From positions 1 to 64,000 of the forward strand of contig JAKFFE010000024.1 in the NCBI GenBank assembly GCA_036675345.1: a DNA stretch of 64,000 bases, in the 5' to 3' direction. Every line of letters begins with the position of its first letter. Position 1 is the first letter of the stretch. The notes below the pieces were generated by a model that ran no database searches, was not told the DNA's origin, and saw only the letters and a list, made by a program, of their open reading frames with translations. A program made the position numbers and the translations under genes. Source of the DNA: JALYOC01 sp036675345 (GTDB taxonomy: Bacteria; Myxococcota; Myxococcia; Myxococcales; Myxococcaceae). Below, one piece after another: positions 32,049-40,699 of this stretch.

Positions 32049-32975
32049 ATGGCACGCTCGATGTGGGCCGGCTCCATCAGCTTCGGCCTGGTGAACATCC
32101 CGGTGAAGGTCTTCACCGCGGTGCACCAGAAGGAGATCCACTTCCACCAACTGCACCGCGAGGACGGAGGCCGGATCCGCCTCAAGCGGGTGTGCTCCAA
32201 GGACGGGGAGGAGGTGCCCTACCAGGAGATCGACAAGGGCTACGAACTCTCCAAGGGTCACTATGTGCGGCTGACCCGTCAGGAGCTGGAGGCGGTGGCC
32301 CCGGAGTCCTCGCGGGCGATCAACCTCGAGGACTTCGTGGAGCTGGGGCAGATCGATCCGGTGTTCTACGAGCACACCTACTACCTGGTCCCGGACAAGG
32401 GCGCGGAGCGGCCGTACGCGCTCTTGCTGGAGGCGATGCGGCAGACCCAGCGGGTGGGGATCGCCCGCATGGTGATGCGGACCAAGGAGTACCTGTGCGC
32501 GATCCGGCCGCTGGAGGACGCGCTGGCGATGTCCACCATGCAGTTCGCCGATGAGATCGTCCCCGTCTCCGAGCTGGACGACCTGCCCAAGAAGAGCGCC
32601 CGGCCCAAGGAGCGCGAGCTGAAGATGGCCCAGCAGCTGGTGGAGTCGCTCTCCTCCGACTGGAAGCCGGAGAAGTACAAGGACGACCACCGCGAGCGGG
32701 TGGAGGCGCTGATCGAGAAGAAGGCCGCCGGAGAGGACATCCTGGCCGAGGTGGAGGCCCCCCACCGTCCGGAGAAGGTGGTCAGCCTGATGGACGCGCT
32801 GCAGCGGTCCCTGGCCGCCGGGCGGGAACCGTCGCGTCCTCCCCGGAAGGCAGCCTCCTCGGGCAAGAAGTCCCGTCCCAGCGCCGCCGCCGCCCGCACC
32901 GTCCGCCGGCGCGCTCCCGCCCGGGGCGGCAAGAAGGCCCCGGCGGCGAAGGCGAAGGCCACGAAGAAGAAGTAG
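32049..32975 (+). CDS. ku: Ku, bacterial NHEJ DNA end-binding protein
   Basis: Binds double-strand DNA ends and recruits LigD. The 308-residue protein begins with the bacterial Ku signature MARSMWAGSISFGLVNIPVKVFTA and continues with HQLHREDGGRIRLKRVC and FYEHTYYLVPDKGAERPYALL. The core ends near residue 245. The C-terminal ~60 residues are Lys/Arg/Ala-rich (KKAPAAKAKATKKK), a DNA-binding tail seen in many bacterial Ku proteins. It is followed 10 nt later by the LigD polymerase gene. Confidence 0.97.
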   Translation: MARSMWAGSISFGLVNIPVKVFTAVHQKEIHFHQLHREDGGRIRLKRVCSKDGEEVPYQEIDKGYELSKGHYVRLTRQELEAVAPESSRAINLEDFVELGQIDPVFYEHTYYLVPDKGAERPYALLLEAMRQTQRVGIARMVMRTKEYLCAIRPLEDALAMSTMQFADEIVPVSELDDLPKKSARPKERELKMAQQLVESLSSDWKPEKYKDDHRERVEALIEKKAAGEDILAEVEAPHRPEKVVSLMDALQRSLAAGREPSRPPRKAASSGKKSRPSAAAARTVRRRAPARGGKKAPAAKAKATKKK

Positions 32976-32985
32976 CGTCCTGCTC

Positions 32986-33951
32986 GTGAGCTCCGCCCTC
33001 GTCAGCATCGGAGACCGGCAGCTGTCGCTCTCCAACCTGGGCAAGGTCTTCTATCCTTTGACCGGGTTCACCAAGGGGCAGGTGCTGGACTACTACGCCC
33101 GGATCGCCCCCTACCTGCTGCCCCACCTCCAGGACCGGCCGCTGACCCTCAAGCGCTATCCGGAGGGAGTGGAGGGGCTGAGCTTCTACGAGAAGCGGTC
33201 TCCCTCCCATCGCCCCAAGTGGGTGCAGACCTTCCGGGTGAAGAAGGAGGGGGAGGCGGACATCCCCTACACCCTGATCAACGATCTCCCCACCCTGATC
33301 TGGGTGGCCAACCTGGCCTCGATCGAGCTGCACCCCTCGCTCTCCACCGCGCCCCGGCTGGAGCAGCCGACGATGGTGGTGTTCGATCTGGATCCCGGTC
33401 CGCCCGCCGGCGCCCTGGAGTGCTGTCAGGTGGCGCTGCTGCTGCGCGGGCTGTTCACCGGGCTGGGCCTGGAGAGCTTCATCAAGAGCTCCGGCAGCAA
33501 GGGGATGCAGGTGTATGTGCCCCTCAACACCCCCACCACCTACCACCACACCAAGGGGTTCGCCCACGCGGTGGCCCAGGCGCTGGAGGCCCGCCGACCG
33601 GAGCAGGTGGTGTCCCGGATGACCAAGGCCCTGCGGACCGGGAAGGTGCTGGTGGACTGGAGCCAGAACGACGTCAGCAAGACCACGGTGTGTGTGTACT
33701 CGCTGCGGGCCCGGGAGCGCCCCACCGTCTCCGCCCCGGTGGAGTGGGAGGAGGTCACCCGGGCGGTGAAGAAGGGCGATCCGGCCCCCCTGTTCCCGGA
33801 AGCCGGAGAGGCGGTGCGCCGGGCGGAGCGGGGGGGAGATCTCTTTGCCCCGCTGCTGAGCTTGAAGCAGACACTGCCGGAGCTGGGCGGCGCGTTAGAC
33901 TCCGGCCATGGCAAACGACGCACTGGCTCAACGTCTCGCCGTCGCGCGTGA
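32986..33951 (+). CDS. Stand-alone LigD-type DNA polymerase/primase domain
   Basis: A 321-residue AEP-family polymerase of the LigD PolDom type. Landmarks: LSNLGKVFYP start, metal-binding Asp134 and Asp136 in VFDLDPG, SSGSKGMQVYVPLN, and the third metal region VLVDWSQND followed by YSLRARERPTVSAPVEWEEV. In many bacteria this domain is joined to a ligase and a 3'-phosphoesterase; here it is separate and no ligase gene is in the window. Pairing with Ku implies gap filling in NHEJ. The last 44 nt overlap the cyclase gene in another frame. GTG start. Confidence 0.95.
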   Translation: MSSALVSIGDRQLSLSNLGKVFYPLTGFTKGQVLDYYARIAPYLLPHLQDRPLTLKRYPEGVEGLSFYEKRSPSHRPKWVQTFRVKKEGEADIPYTLINDLPTLIWVANLASIELHPSLSTAPRLEQPTMVVFDLDPGPPAGALECCQVALLLRGLFTGLGLESFIKSSGSKGMQVYVPLNTPTTYHHTKGFAHAVAQALEARRPEQVVSRMTKALRTGKVLVDWSQNDVSKTTVCVYSLRARERPTVSAPVEWEEVTRAVKKGDPAPLFPEAGEAVRRAERGGDLFAPLLSLKQTLPELGGALDSGHGKRRTGSTSRRRA

Positions 33952-35323
33952 ATCCGGCGGGTTCCGTCCGGAGGTGATCGAAGCCCTGCGGGCCCATCTC
34001 TCTCAGGCCCCGGACGAGCAGGTGTTCCGGATGAGCCCCCTGCGCTACGCCCCCTCCGCCGGGCTGACCGAGAACGAGGCCATCTCCCTTTTCCTCCACG
34101 CCACCCGGGCCGGCGTGCTGGACTTCACCTGGGGGGTGCTGTGCGGCGCCTGCGGCGCGTTCCTCACCACCGCCCCGGCGCTGCGTTCGCTGACCGGCAC
34201 CCGGGTGTGCACGATGTGCGAGATCGACGCCCCGGTCAGCGACGACAGCGTGGAGGTGGGGTTCACCCTCTCCCCGGCCATCCGCCGGCTGCGCTTCCTG
34301 GACCCGGAGACGCTGGACATGCTGCGGGACTGGAAGACGATCTTCTTCTCTCCCAGCCGGATCATGCCTCCGCACCTGGAGGAGATGCTCCAGGGGATCG
34401 TGGTGGAGACCCGCACCCTGCGCTCGGGGGAGGAGGTCACCTTGCAGCAGCAGCTCTCCGGCAAGCGCTTTGCCCTCTTCGTCCCCGCCCACCACGCCTG
34501 GGCCCACGTGGACGTCCGGGAGGACGCCTCCGACTCGCACCGCAGCTTCGACCTGCTGGACGGGAAGTTCGTCCCCTCCCGGGTGTCGATGAGGCCGGGC
34601 CCGGCCACCCTGGAGGTCAGCAACCGCAGCGCCACCTCCGCGGTGATGGCCTTTGTCCACAACCTGGTCCCCCCTCCGGAGGAGCGGAAGGGGCTGTTCC
34701 CGGTGCTGGCGCTGCGCCCCTACCTGACCGGGAAGCGGCTGGTGACCCACCAGACCTTCCGGGACCTGTTCCGCGCCGAGTCCATTCCCTCCGAGGGCGG
34801 GCTGGAGTTCAAGAGCCTGACCCTGCTGTTCACCGACCTCAAGGGGTCCACCGAGATGTACGAGCGGATCGGCGACTTCCGCGCCTACAGCCTGGTGCGC
34901 CAGCACTTCCAGTTGCTGCGGGAGATCATCGCCAGCCGCGGGGGATCGATGGTCAAGACCATCGGGGACGCGGTGATGGCCAGCTTCGCCGAGGCGGCCC
35001 CGGCGCTGGCGGCGGCGGCGGAGATGAACCGGCAGATCCAGCAGGTGGGGGAGGGCAAGGAGCTGCAGCTGAAGATCGGGCTGCACGCCGGCCCCTGCAT
35101 CGCGGTGGAGTCCAACGAGCGGCTGGACTACTTCGGCCAGACGGTGAACATCGCCGCCCGGGTCCAGGGGGTGGCCGCGGCCAACGAGATCGTGATCACC
35201 GAACAGGTGCTGGGCGCCCCGGGGGCCCGGGAGGTGATCGCCGCCGCCGCGCTCCGCTCCCGTCCGGACCGGGCGCTGCTCAAGGGTGTGGACGGGGAGT
35301 TCACCCTCTACCGGCTGCAGTAA
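33908..35323 (+). CDS. Class III nucleotidyl cyclase with N-terminal DUF5939-like region
   Basis: A 471-residue soluble protein. The N-terminal ~290 residues contain a short domain with a Cys cluster (VLCGACGAFLTT, TRVCTMCEID) and a beta-rich region (SMRPGPATLEVSNRSATSA), matching the DUF5939-type sensor arrangement. The C-terminal ~180 residues are a class III cyclase: metal Asp in FTDLKGSTEMYERI (~310) and in KTIGDAVMASF (~354), and transition-state residues in YFGQTVNIAARVQG. It probably makes cAMP; the adenine-selective residues were not verified. The stop overlaps the Fpg start (TAATG). Confidence 0.92.
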   Translation: MANDALAQRLAVARESGGFRPEVIEALRAHLSQAPDEQVFRMSPLRYAPSAGLTENEAISLFLHATRAGVLDFTWGVLCGACGAFLTTAPALRSLTGTRVCTMCEIDAPVSDDSVEVGFTLSPAIRRLRFLDPETLDMLRDWKTIFFSPSRIMPPHLEEMLQGIVVETRTLRSGEEVTLQQQLSGKRFALFVPAHHAWAHVDVREDASDSHRSFDLLDGKFVPSRVSMRPGPATLEVSNRSATSAVMAFVHNLVPPPEERKGLFPVLALRPYLTGKRLVTHQTFRDLFRAESIPSEGGLEFKSLTLLFTDLKGSTEMYERIGDFRAYSLVRQHFQLLREIIASRGGSMVKTIGDAVMASFAEAAPALAAAAEMNRQIQQVGEGKELQLKIGLHAGPCIAVESNERLDYFGQTVNIAARVQGVAAANEIVITEQVLGAPGAREVIAAAALRSRPDRALLKGVDGEFTLYRLQ

Positions 35324-36153
35324 TGCCGGAGCTGCCGGAGGTGGAGTTTGCCCGTCTGGGCCTGCAGCGGTGGCTGCGGGGGAGGGAGGTGATCGCCGCC
35401 CAGGCGGACCGGACCCGCCTCTTCCGGGGATCGCGGCCAGAGCGGTTCGCCTCGCTGCACGGGCGGCTTTTGCGCGCGGAGCGCAAGGGCAAGTACCTGC
35501 TGCTCTCCTTCCAGGACAACCAGGGCCTGCTGGCCCATCTGGGGATGACCGGGAAGTTCGTCCGCCGCGAGCCGATGGTCGCCGAACCGTACTCCCGGGC
35601 CCGGCTGCTGCTGGACGACGGGTGGGTGATCCACCTGCGCGATCCGCGGATGTTCGGCCGGATCGAACCGGTGCCCGCGGACACCCTCTGGCAACTGCCG
35701 GTGATCCAGGCCCTGGGGGTGGATCCGCTGGTGGACGGGCTGTCCGCCCGGACCCTGCAGGCGGCGGTGGGCAGCTCCCGCCAGCCCTTGAAGGTGGCGC
35801 TGCTGGATCAGGCCCGGGTGGCCGGGCTGGGCAACATCCACGCCGCCGAGGCCCTGTACCGGGCCCGGCTCCACCCCTCCCGCCTCCCGGCCTCCCTCAG
35901 CCCCGGGGAGTGGAGGCGGCTGAACACCGCGATCCACGCCACCCTCCGCTTCGCCCTCGCCCAGGAAGAAGGGGAGGAGATCGAATATGTGGAGGAACCC
36001 GGCGCGCCGAACCCGTTCCTGGTCTACGGTCACGCCGGGCAGCCCTGCCGCCGTTGCCGTACCGAAGTGCAATCATTCGTGCAGGGCGGCCGTACCACGC
36101 ACTTCTGTCCGGGCTGCCAACCCCTGGAGCCCGGGAAAAAACCTTTGCGTTGA
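35323..36153 (+). CDS. mutM: Formamidopyrimidine-DNA glycosylase (Fpg/MutM family)
   Basis: Excises oxidised purines such as 8-oxoguanine and cuts the abasic site. The 276-residue protein has the catalytic N-terminus MPELPEVEFAR (Pro2 as nucleophile), Lys in the ERKGKYLLLSF segment, the helix-two-turn-helix VAGLGNIHAAEALYRARLHP, and a C-terminal zinc finger CRRCRTEVQSFVQGGRTTHFCPGC. All features of an active Fpg are present. Its ATG overlaps the cyclase stop codon. It ends 68 nt before the outer-membrane protein gene. Confidence 0.96.
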   Translation: MPELPEVEFARLGLQRWLRGREVIAAQADRTRLFRGSRPERFASLHGRLLRAERKGKYLLLSFQDNQGLLAHLGMTGKFVRREPMVAEPYSRARLLLDDGWVIHLRDPRMFGRIEPVPADTLWQLPVIQALGVDPLVDGLSARTLQAAVGSSRQPLKVALLDQARVAGLGNIHAAEALYRARLHPSRLPASLSPGEWRRLNTAIHATLRFALAQEEGEEIEYVEEPGAPNPFLVYGHAGQPCRRCRTEVQSFVQGGRTTHFCPGCQPLEPGKKPLR

Positions 36154-36221
36154 CGGCCGGTAACGCGATGGCTTAACTCGCCCGCCTTTTTCCTTTGTCC
36201 ATTCGCTGGAGAATCCACACC

Positions 36222-38171
36222 ATGGCCAGAGCCTTGCTGGCGGCCGTCCTCACCGTGTCCGCCGCGGCCTTCGCCCAGACCCCGCCGGCCAAGCCGACTC
36301 CCTCGGCCAAGCCTGCTGTGTCGCAGCCGCAGCCCGCCCCGACCCCTACCGCGACCGAAGCTTCGTCGCAGACGGGCGCTGCCACCCCCGCGCCCGCGAC
36401 CGCGGAACTCACCTCCGCCGAGATCCAGAAGCAGGTGGATCAGAAGCTGGAGGAGGCCAAGCGCCAGCTGCGCGAGGAGATCAAGGCCGAGCTGGCCACC
36501 GCCTCCGCCTCCGCCGCCGCCGCGGATGTCACCGCCTGGCAGCAGGAGGTCACCGAGGAACGCCGCAAGCTGGAGCTGCTGGAGCTGGATGGCTACTTCC
36601 GCACCCGCCCGGACCTGTTCCACAAGTTCGACCTGAACCGGGGCACCGATCCCAGCCGCCCGTCCACCTCGCTCTGGCCGCTCTCCCCCGCCTCTTCCCG
36701 GGAGCGGACGGTTGCCGGGGTGAACATGCGCCTGCGGCTGGAGCCCACCCTCAATGTCTCCGAGGAGGTCCGGCTGCGGATGCAGGTGGACGCGCTGGAC
36801 AACCTGGTCTGGGGCTCCAACCCCGACTACGCCTTCTCCCGCTACGGCCGTGAGGCCTTCGGCCTGTTCACCGAGTCGCAGGTGCCGTCGGCCTCCGGGA
36901 TCAACTCCTCCGGAGATTCGATCGTGGTCCGCCGCGCCTACGGCGAGGTCAGCACCCCGGTGGGCATCCTCCGCTTTGGCCGGATGGGCTCGCAGTGGGG
37001 CCTGGGCCTGGTGCACAACGACGGCAACTGCTTCGACTGCGACTACGGCGACACCGTGGATCGCTTCCAGTTCGTCAGCGAGCCTTTGGCCGGCTGGTTC
37101 GTGGCCCCGATGCTGGACTTCAACAGCGAGGGCCCCACCTCCAACCAGACCGGCGGCCGCGGTCAGCCGTTCGACGTGACCCAGCGGGACGACGCCCGCA
37201 CCTACGTGCTGGCCATCGCCCGCCGGGACACCGAACAGCAGGCGAAGGCCAAGCTGGAGAACAACCAGCCGGTGTTCAACGGCGGGCTGTACCTCAGCTG
37301 GCGGACCCAGAAGTCAGAGGCCGCGGACTACCTGTACGCGCCCTACAGCGGAGAGGGCGGGGACAAGGACCTCTCCGGGGTGGACTACCCGTTCGTCCCC
37401 CGCGGCGGAAACCTGTACAGCGCCGATGCCTGGCTCAAGTGGGAGCAGAAGAACTTCCGCCTGGAGGCGGAGTTCGTGGGCACCTACGGCCAGCTGGGCA
37501 GCGCCCGCTCGGTCGCGGATGCCGCCAACGGCGTCGCCAAGACCCTGGACGTGTGGCAGTTCGGCGGCGCGCTCCAGGGTGAGTACCGCCTGCTGGAGAA
37601 CAAGCTGAAGCTGGGCGGCGAGATCGGCTACGCCTCGGGAGATCGCTCCCCGGGCCTGGGCAACTTCCCCGGCCGCGCCGGCTCCAACAACGGCTGGACC
37701 CAGGCGGGGGACGTCGACGGGCCGCAGTACGACTGCTCGAACGTGACCAGCTCCGCGGTGTCCAGCTGCCGGGACCCGGACATCAAGAACTTCCGGTTCG
37801 ATCGCGACTACCGGATCGACATGATCCTGTGGCGGGAGATCCTGGGCGGCGTCACCGACGCCATCTACGTCAAGCCCACCATCGACTACCAGCTGGCGGA
37901 CGGGATCAACCTCTTCGGCGCGGTGATCTACTCGCGCACCGTGTTCGCCGAGTCGGCACCCGCCTACAGCACCGCCACCGGAGCGGTGAACTCCCCCGAC
38001 CTGGGCCTGGAGGTCAACGCCGGGGCCCGCTACCAGACCGAGGACGGGTTCCACTTCGAGCTGCAGTGGGGGATGCTCTTCCCGCTGGCCGGGCTGGAGA
38101 CCGGGGAGATCAACCAGCCGGATCTGGAGCAGGCCCAGTCGCTTCGGGCCAAGATCGGCATCCGCTTCTAA
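36222..38171 (+). CDS. Large outer-membrane beta-barrel protein (porin-like)
   Basis: A 649-residue protein with signal peptide (MARALLAAVLTVSAAAFAQ), a Pro/Ala-rich linker, a coiled-coil stretch (~65-125, IQKQVDQKLEEAKRQLREEIKAEL) and then ~520 residues of alternating strands with aromatic ends (NMRLRLEPTLNVSEEVRLRMQ ... FHFELQWGMLFPL ... LRAKIGIRF). The last residue is Phe, the classic barrel insertion signal. It resembles a Myxococcales-specific family annotated as TIGR04551, from memory. The start is fixed by GGAGA about 7 nt before ATG 36222. Followed by a strong hairpin. Confidence 0.85.
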   Translation: MARALLAAVLTVSAAAFAQTPPAKPTPSAKPAVSQPQPAPTPTATEASSQTGAATPAPATAELTSAEIQKQVDQKLEEAKRQLREEIKAELATASASAAAADVTAWQQEVTEERRKLELLELDGYFRTRPDLFHKFDLNRGTDPSRPSTSLWPLSPASSRERTVAGVNMRLRLEPTLNVSEEVRLRMQVDALDNLVWGSNPDYAFSRYGREAFGLFTESQVPSASGINSSGDSIVVRRAYGEVSTPVGILRFGRMGSQWGLGLVHNDGNCFDCDYGDTVDRFQFVSEPLAGWFVAPMLDFNSEGPTSNQTGGRGQPFDVTQRDDARTYVLAIARRDTEQQAKAKLENNQPVFNGGLYLSWRTQKSEAADYLYAPYSGEGGDKDLSGVDYPFVPRGGNLYSADAWLKWEQKNFRLEAEFVGTYGQLGSARSVADAANGVAKTLDVWQFGGALQGEYRLLENKLKLGGEIGYASGDRSPGLGNFPGRAGSNNGWTQAGDVDGPQYDCSNVTSSAVSSCRDPDIKNFRFDRDYRIDMILWREILGGVTDAIYVKPTIDYQLADGINLFGAVIYSRTVFAESAPAYSTATGAVNSPDLGLEVNAGARYQTEDGFHFELQWGMLFPLAGLETGEINQPDLEQAQSLRAKIGIRF

Positions 38172-38193
38172 GTCTCCTCCCGGGCGTTCACAG

Positions 38194-38228
38194 CGACCGC
38201 TTGCTGCCTTTGCGGCGGCGAGCGGTCG
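38194..38228 (+). terminator. Strong hairpin after outer-membrane protein gene
   Basis: The outer stem CGACCGCT (38194-38201) / AGCGGTCG (38221-38228) is perfect; pairing continues inward to a total of about 15 bp with two G-U pairs around a 5-nt loop. It lies 22 nt after the stop. No U-run follows, so it may act as a 3'-end stabiliser or a terminator. Confidence 0.55.
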
Positions 38229-38249
38229 AAAGCGTGATACGCGCCAGGT

Positions 38250-39143
38250 ATGACTGACACGACCGAGCGCAGGATTGCGCTCTTCATCGACTTCGAGAAC
38301 CTGGTCACCAACACGGGGATCACGGCCGCCTCGTTCGATCTGCGCCCTTCGCTGGACCGCCTCCTCGAGCGCGGCAAGGTGATCTACCGGCGCGCCTACT
38401 GTGACTGGAGCCGCTTCCGGGAGGCCAAGGCCGGCCTCCACGAGATGGGGGTGGAGCTGATCGACGTCCCGCCCTCCACCAGCGCCGGCAAGAACGGCGC
38501 GGACATGCGGCTGGTGATCGACGCGCTGGAGCTGGCCTACGCCCGCGGCCACATCGACACCTTCGTGATCGCCTCCGGGGACAGCGACTTCTGCCCCCTG
38601 GCCAACAAGCTGCGCGAGAACGACAAGCGGGTGATCGGCCTGGCGGTGAAGGAGGCCACCGCCCCGTTCTTCGTCCGCGCCTGTGACGAGTTCCTCTACC
38701 TGGAGACCCCGTCCCGCGGCGGCCAGGGCCGTCATGCCCGGGGAGGCGGACGCGGCGAGCGCGGCGGCCACAAGCCCGCCGAGCCCCGCTCCACCGCGGC
38801 CAAGGAGAAGGGCGGCGGGGAGTCGAAGAAGAAGACCCGCGAGGTCCCGGCGATTGCCCGGGAGGTGGTGGCCTCGCTGATGGCGCGCGCCACCGGCCCG
38901 CTCAACCCCTCGCTGATCAAGGAGACCATCGTCCGCAAGGAGCCGGACTTCGACGAGCGCGAGTACGGGTTCTCCACCTTCTCCCGCCTGCTGGAGGCGC
39001 TGCAGAAGGAGGGGCTGCTCAAGCTGCAGCAGCTCAAGGGCCGCCAGTGGTACGTGCTGCCCCCGGAGGGCCCGGAGGCCGCCGAGTCCGAGGACGTGGA
39101 GATCGAGGTCGAAGAGGAGACCATCCCGGATCCGGAGGACTAG
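38250..39143 (+). CDS. NYN-domain ribonuclease-like protein with LOTUS/OST-HTH domain
   Basis: A 297-residue protein. Residues ~5-155 are a NYN (PIN-like) domain of the LabA/DUF88 type with the acidic site: Asp in LFIDFENLVTN, Asp in KNGADMRLVIDALELAY and Asp residues in FVIASGDSDFCPLANKL. A Gly/Arg- and Lys-rich linker (~160-195) follows, then a LOTUS/OST-HTH RNA-binding domain (VVASLMARATGPLNPSLIKETIVR ... STFSRLLEALQKEGLLKLQQLKG). This combination points to RNA binding or cleavage. The target is unknown. Confidence 0.92.
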   Translation: MTDTTERRIALFIDFENLVTNTGITAASFDLRPSLDRLLERGKVIYRRAYCDWSRFREAKAGLHEMGVELIDVPPSTSAGKNGADMRLVIDALELAYARGHIDTFVIASGDSDFCPLANKLRENDKRVIGLAVKEATAPFFVRACDEFLYLETPSRGGQGRHARGGGRGERGGHKPAEPRSTAAKEKGGGESKKKTREVPAIAREVVASLMARATGPLNPSLIKETIVRKEPDFDEREYGFSTFSRLLEALQKEGLLKLQQLKGRQWYVLPPEGPEAAESEDVEIEVEEETIPDPED

Positions 39144-39194
39144 GGACCGGCTGCTCTTTACAGCGGGGACCGGGCCTGAGAAACGACCGGGCGA

Positions 39195-39431
39195 ATGAAG
39201 CTGCATCCGCTCCTGCTCTCCCTGCTGCTGTTGGCCGCCGCCTGTGGAATCAAGGGCGCGCCCCGTCCGGCGCGTCCGCCACCGCCCCGGGCGGAGCCTG
39301 CCGCGCCGGTCACCCCGGTGCCGGCCCGTGATCCCTCCGCCGGCGGGGTGTCCGACGGTGGAGTCTCCGCCGACGGCGTCGACGCCGGTGCCCCGCTGGA
39401 CGCCGGTGCCCCGGAGCGGGCCTCCCGGTGA
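39195..39431 (+). CDS. LptM-like small lipoprotein
   Basis: A 78-residue protein with lipoprotein signal MKLHPLLLSLLLLAAAC and the motif CGIKGAPRPARPP directly after the lipid Cys. E. coli LptM (YifL) has CGLKGPLYFPP at the same place, and that gene lies next to dapF; here it lies next to lysA. LptM helps assemble the LPS transporter LptD in the outer membrane. The Pro/Ala/Gly-rich tail is longer than in E. coli. The stop overlaps the lysA GTG by 4 nt. Confidence 0.78.
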   Translation: MKLHPLLLSLLLLAAACGIKGAPRPARPPPPRAEPAAPVTPVPARDPSAGGVSDGGVSADGVDAGAPLDAGAPERASR

Positions 39432-40669
39432 GCCACTTCCCGGAGAAGAACGGACGGCTGCACGCAGAGGCCGTGCCGCTGGAGCGGATCGCCCGGGAGG
39501 TGGGTACCCCCGCCTATGTCTATTCGGCCGCCGCGCTGCGCAGCGGGTTCGGGGCGCTGGACCAGGCGTTTGCCGGCAGCGACCACCTGATCTGCTACTC
39601 GGTGAAGGCCAACTCCAACCTGGCGATCTTGAAGCTGTTCGCCGAGGCGGGCAGCGGCTTTGACATCGTCTCCGGGGGAGAGCTGGCCCGGGTGCTGGCG
39701 GCCGGCGGGCAGCCCCAGCGCACCGTGTTCTCCGGGGTGGGGAAGACCGCCGAGGAGATGGCCCGGGCCCTGGCCGCGGGGATCCTGCTCTTCAACGTGG
39801 AGAGCGCGGAAGAGCTGTCCACCCTGGACGCGGTGGCCAGGAAGCTGAAGAAGAAGGCGCCGTTCGCCCTGCGGGTGAACCCGCACGTGGACGCCAAGAC
39901 CCACCGCTACATCTCCACCGGGCTCAAGACCTCCAAGTTCGGGGTCCCGTTCGCCGAGGCCCGGGCGCTGTACCAGCACAGCCGCGGGCTCAAGGGACTG
40001 GTGGCGGCGGGGGTGGACTGCCACATCGGCTCGCAGTTGACCGACGCCGCGCCGGTGAAGGCCGCCCTCTCCAAGGTGGCCGGGCTGTACCGGCAGCTGC
40101 GGGGAGAGGGGCACCCGCTGCGCTACCTGGACGTGGGCGGGGGGTTGGGGATCACCTACCGGGAGGAGACGCCTCCCTCGGTGGGGGAGTACGCCCAGGT
40201 GGTCACCCAGGCCGCCCGGGAGACCGGCGCCACCCTGGTGCTGGAGCCGGGCCGGGTGCTGGTGGGCAACGCCGGGCTGCTCTTGACCCGGGTGCTGTAC
40301 CGCAAGAAGACCCCCGCCAAGCGGTTCCTGATCGTGGACGCGGGGATGAACGACCTGATGCGTCCGGCGCTGTATGAGGCGCACCACGAGATCCAGCCGG
40401 TGGTCTCCCGGAAGGGTCGCACCCAGGTGATGGACGTGGTGGGGCCGGTCTGCGAGTCCACCGACGTGCTGGGCCACGCCCGGCGGCTGGTGGTCCCCGA
40501 GGCCGGAGAGCTGCTGGCGGTGCGCACCGCCGGGGCCTACGGGATGAGCATGGCCAACAACTACAACTCGCGCCCCCGCCCGGCCGAGGTGTTGGTGGAC
40601 GGCAAGGCGTTCCGGATCATCCGCGCCCGGGAGACGCTGGAGGATCTGTGGCGCGGCGAAGCGGTGTGA
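39428..40669 (+). CDS. lysA: Diaminopimelate decarboxylase
   Basis: Last step of lysine synthesis: PLP-dependent decarboxylation of meso-diaminopimelate. The 413-residue protein has the PLP lysine in YSVKANSNLAILKL, the glycine-rich phosphate loop GGGLGITYR, the HIGSQLTDAAP segment, EPGRVLVGNAG, and the substrate-binding VGPVCESTDVLG. Length is normal. GTG start overlapping the LptM-like gene. It is followed after 30 nt by dapA. Confidence 0.97.
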   Translation: MSHFPEKNGRLHAEAVPLERIAREVGTPAYVYSAAALRSGFGALDQAFAGSDHLICYSVKANSNLAILKLFAEAGSGFDIVSGGELARVLAAGGQPQRTVFSGVGKTAEEMARALAAGILLFNVESAEELSTLDAVARKLKKKAPFALRVNPHVDAKTHRYISTGLKTSKFGVPFAEARALYQHSRGLKGLVAAGVDCHIGSQLTDAAPVKAALSKVAGLYRQLRGEGHPLRYLDVGGGLGITYREETPPSVGEYAQVVTQAARETGATLVLEPGRVLVGNAGLLLTRVLYRKKTPAKRFLIVDAGMNDLMRPALYEAHHEIQPVVSRKGRTQVMDVVGPVCESTDVLGHARRLVVPEAGELLAVRTAGAYGMSMANNYNSRPRPAEVLVDGKAFRIIRARETLEDLWRGEAV

Positions 40670-40699
40670 GTGTAACAAGACCTCCTGGAGGAACCCCCC

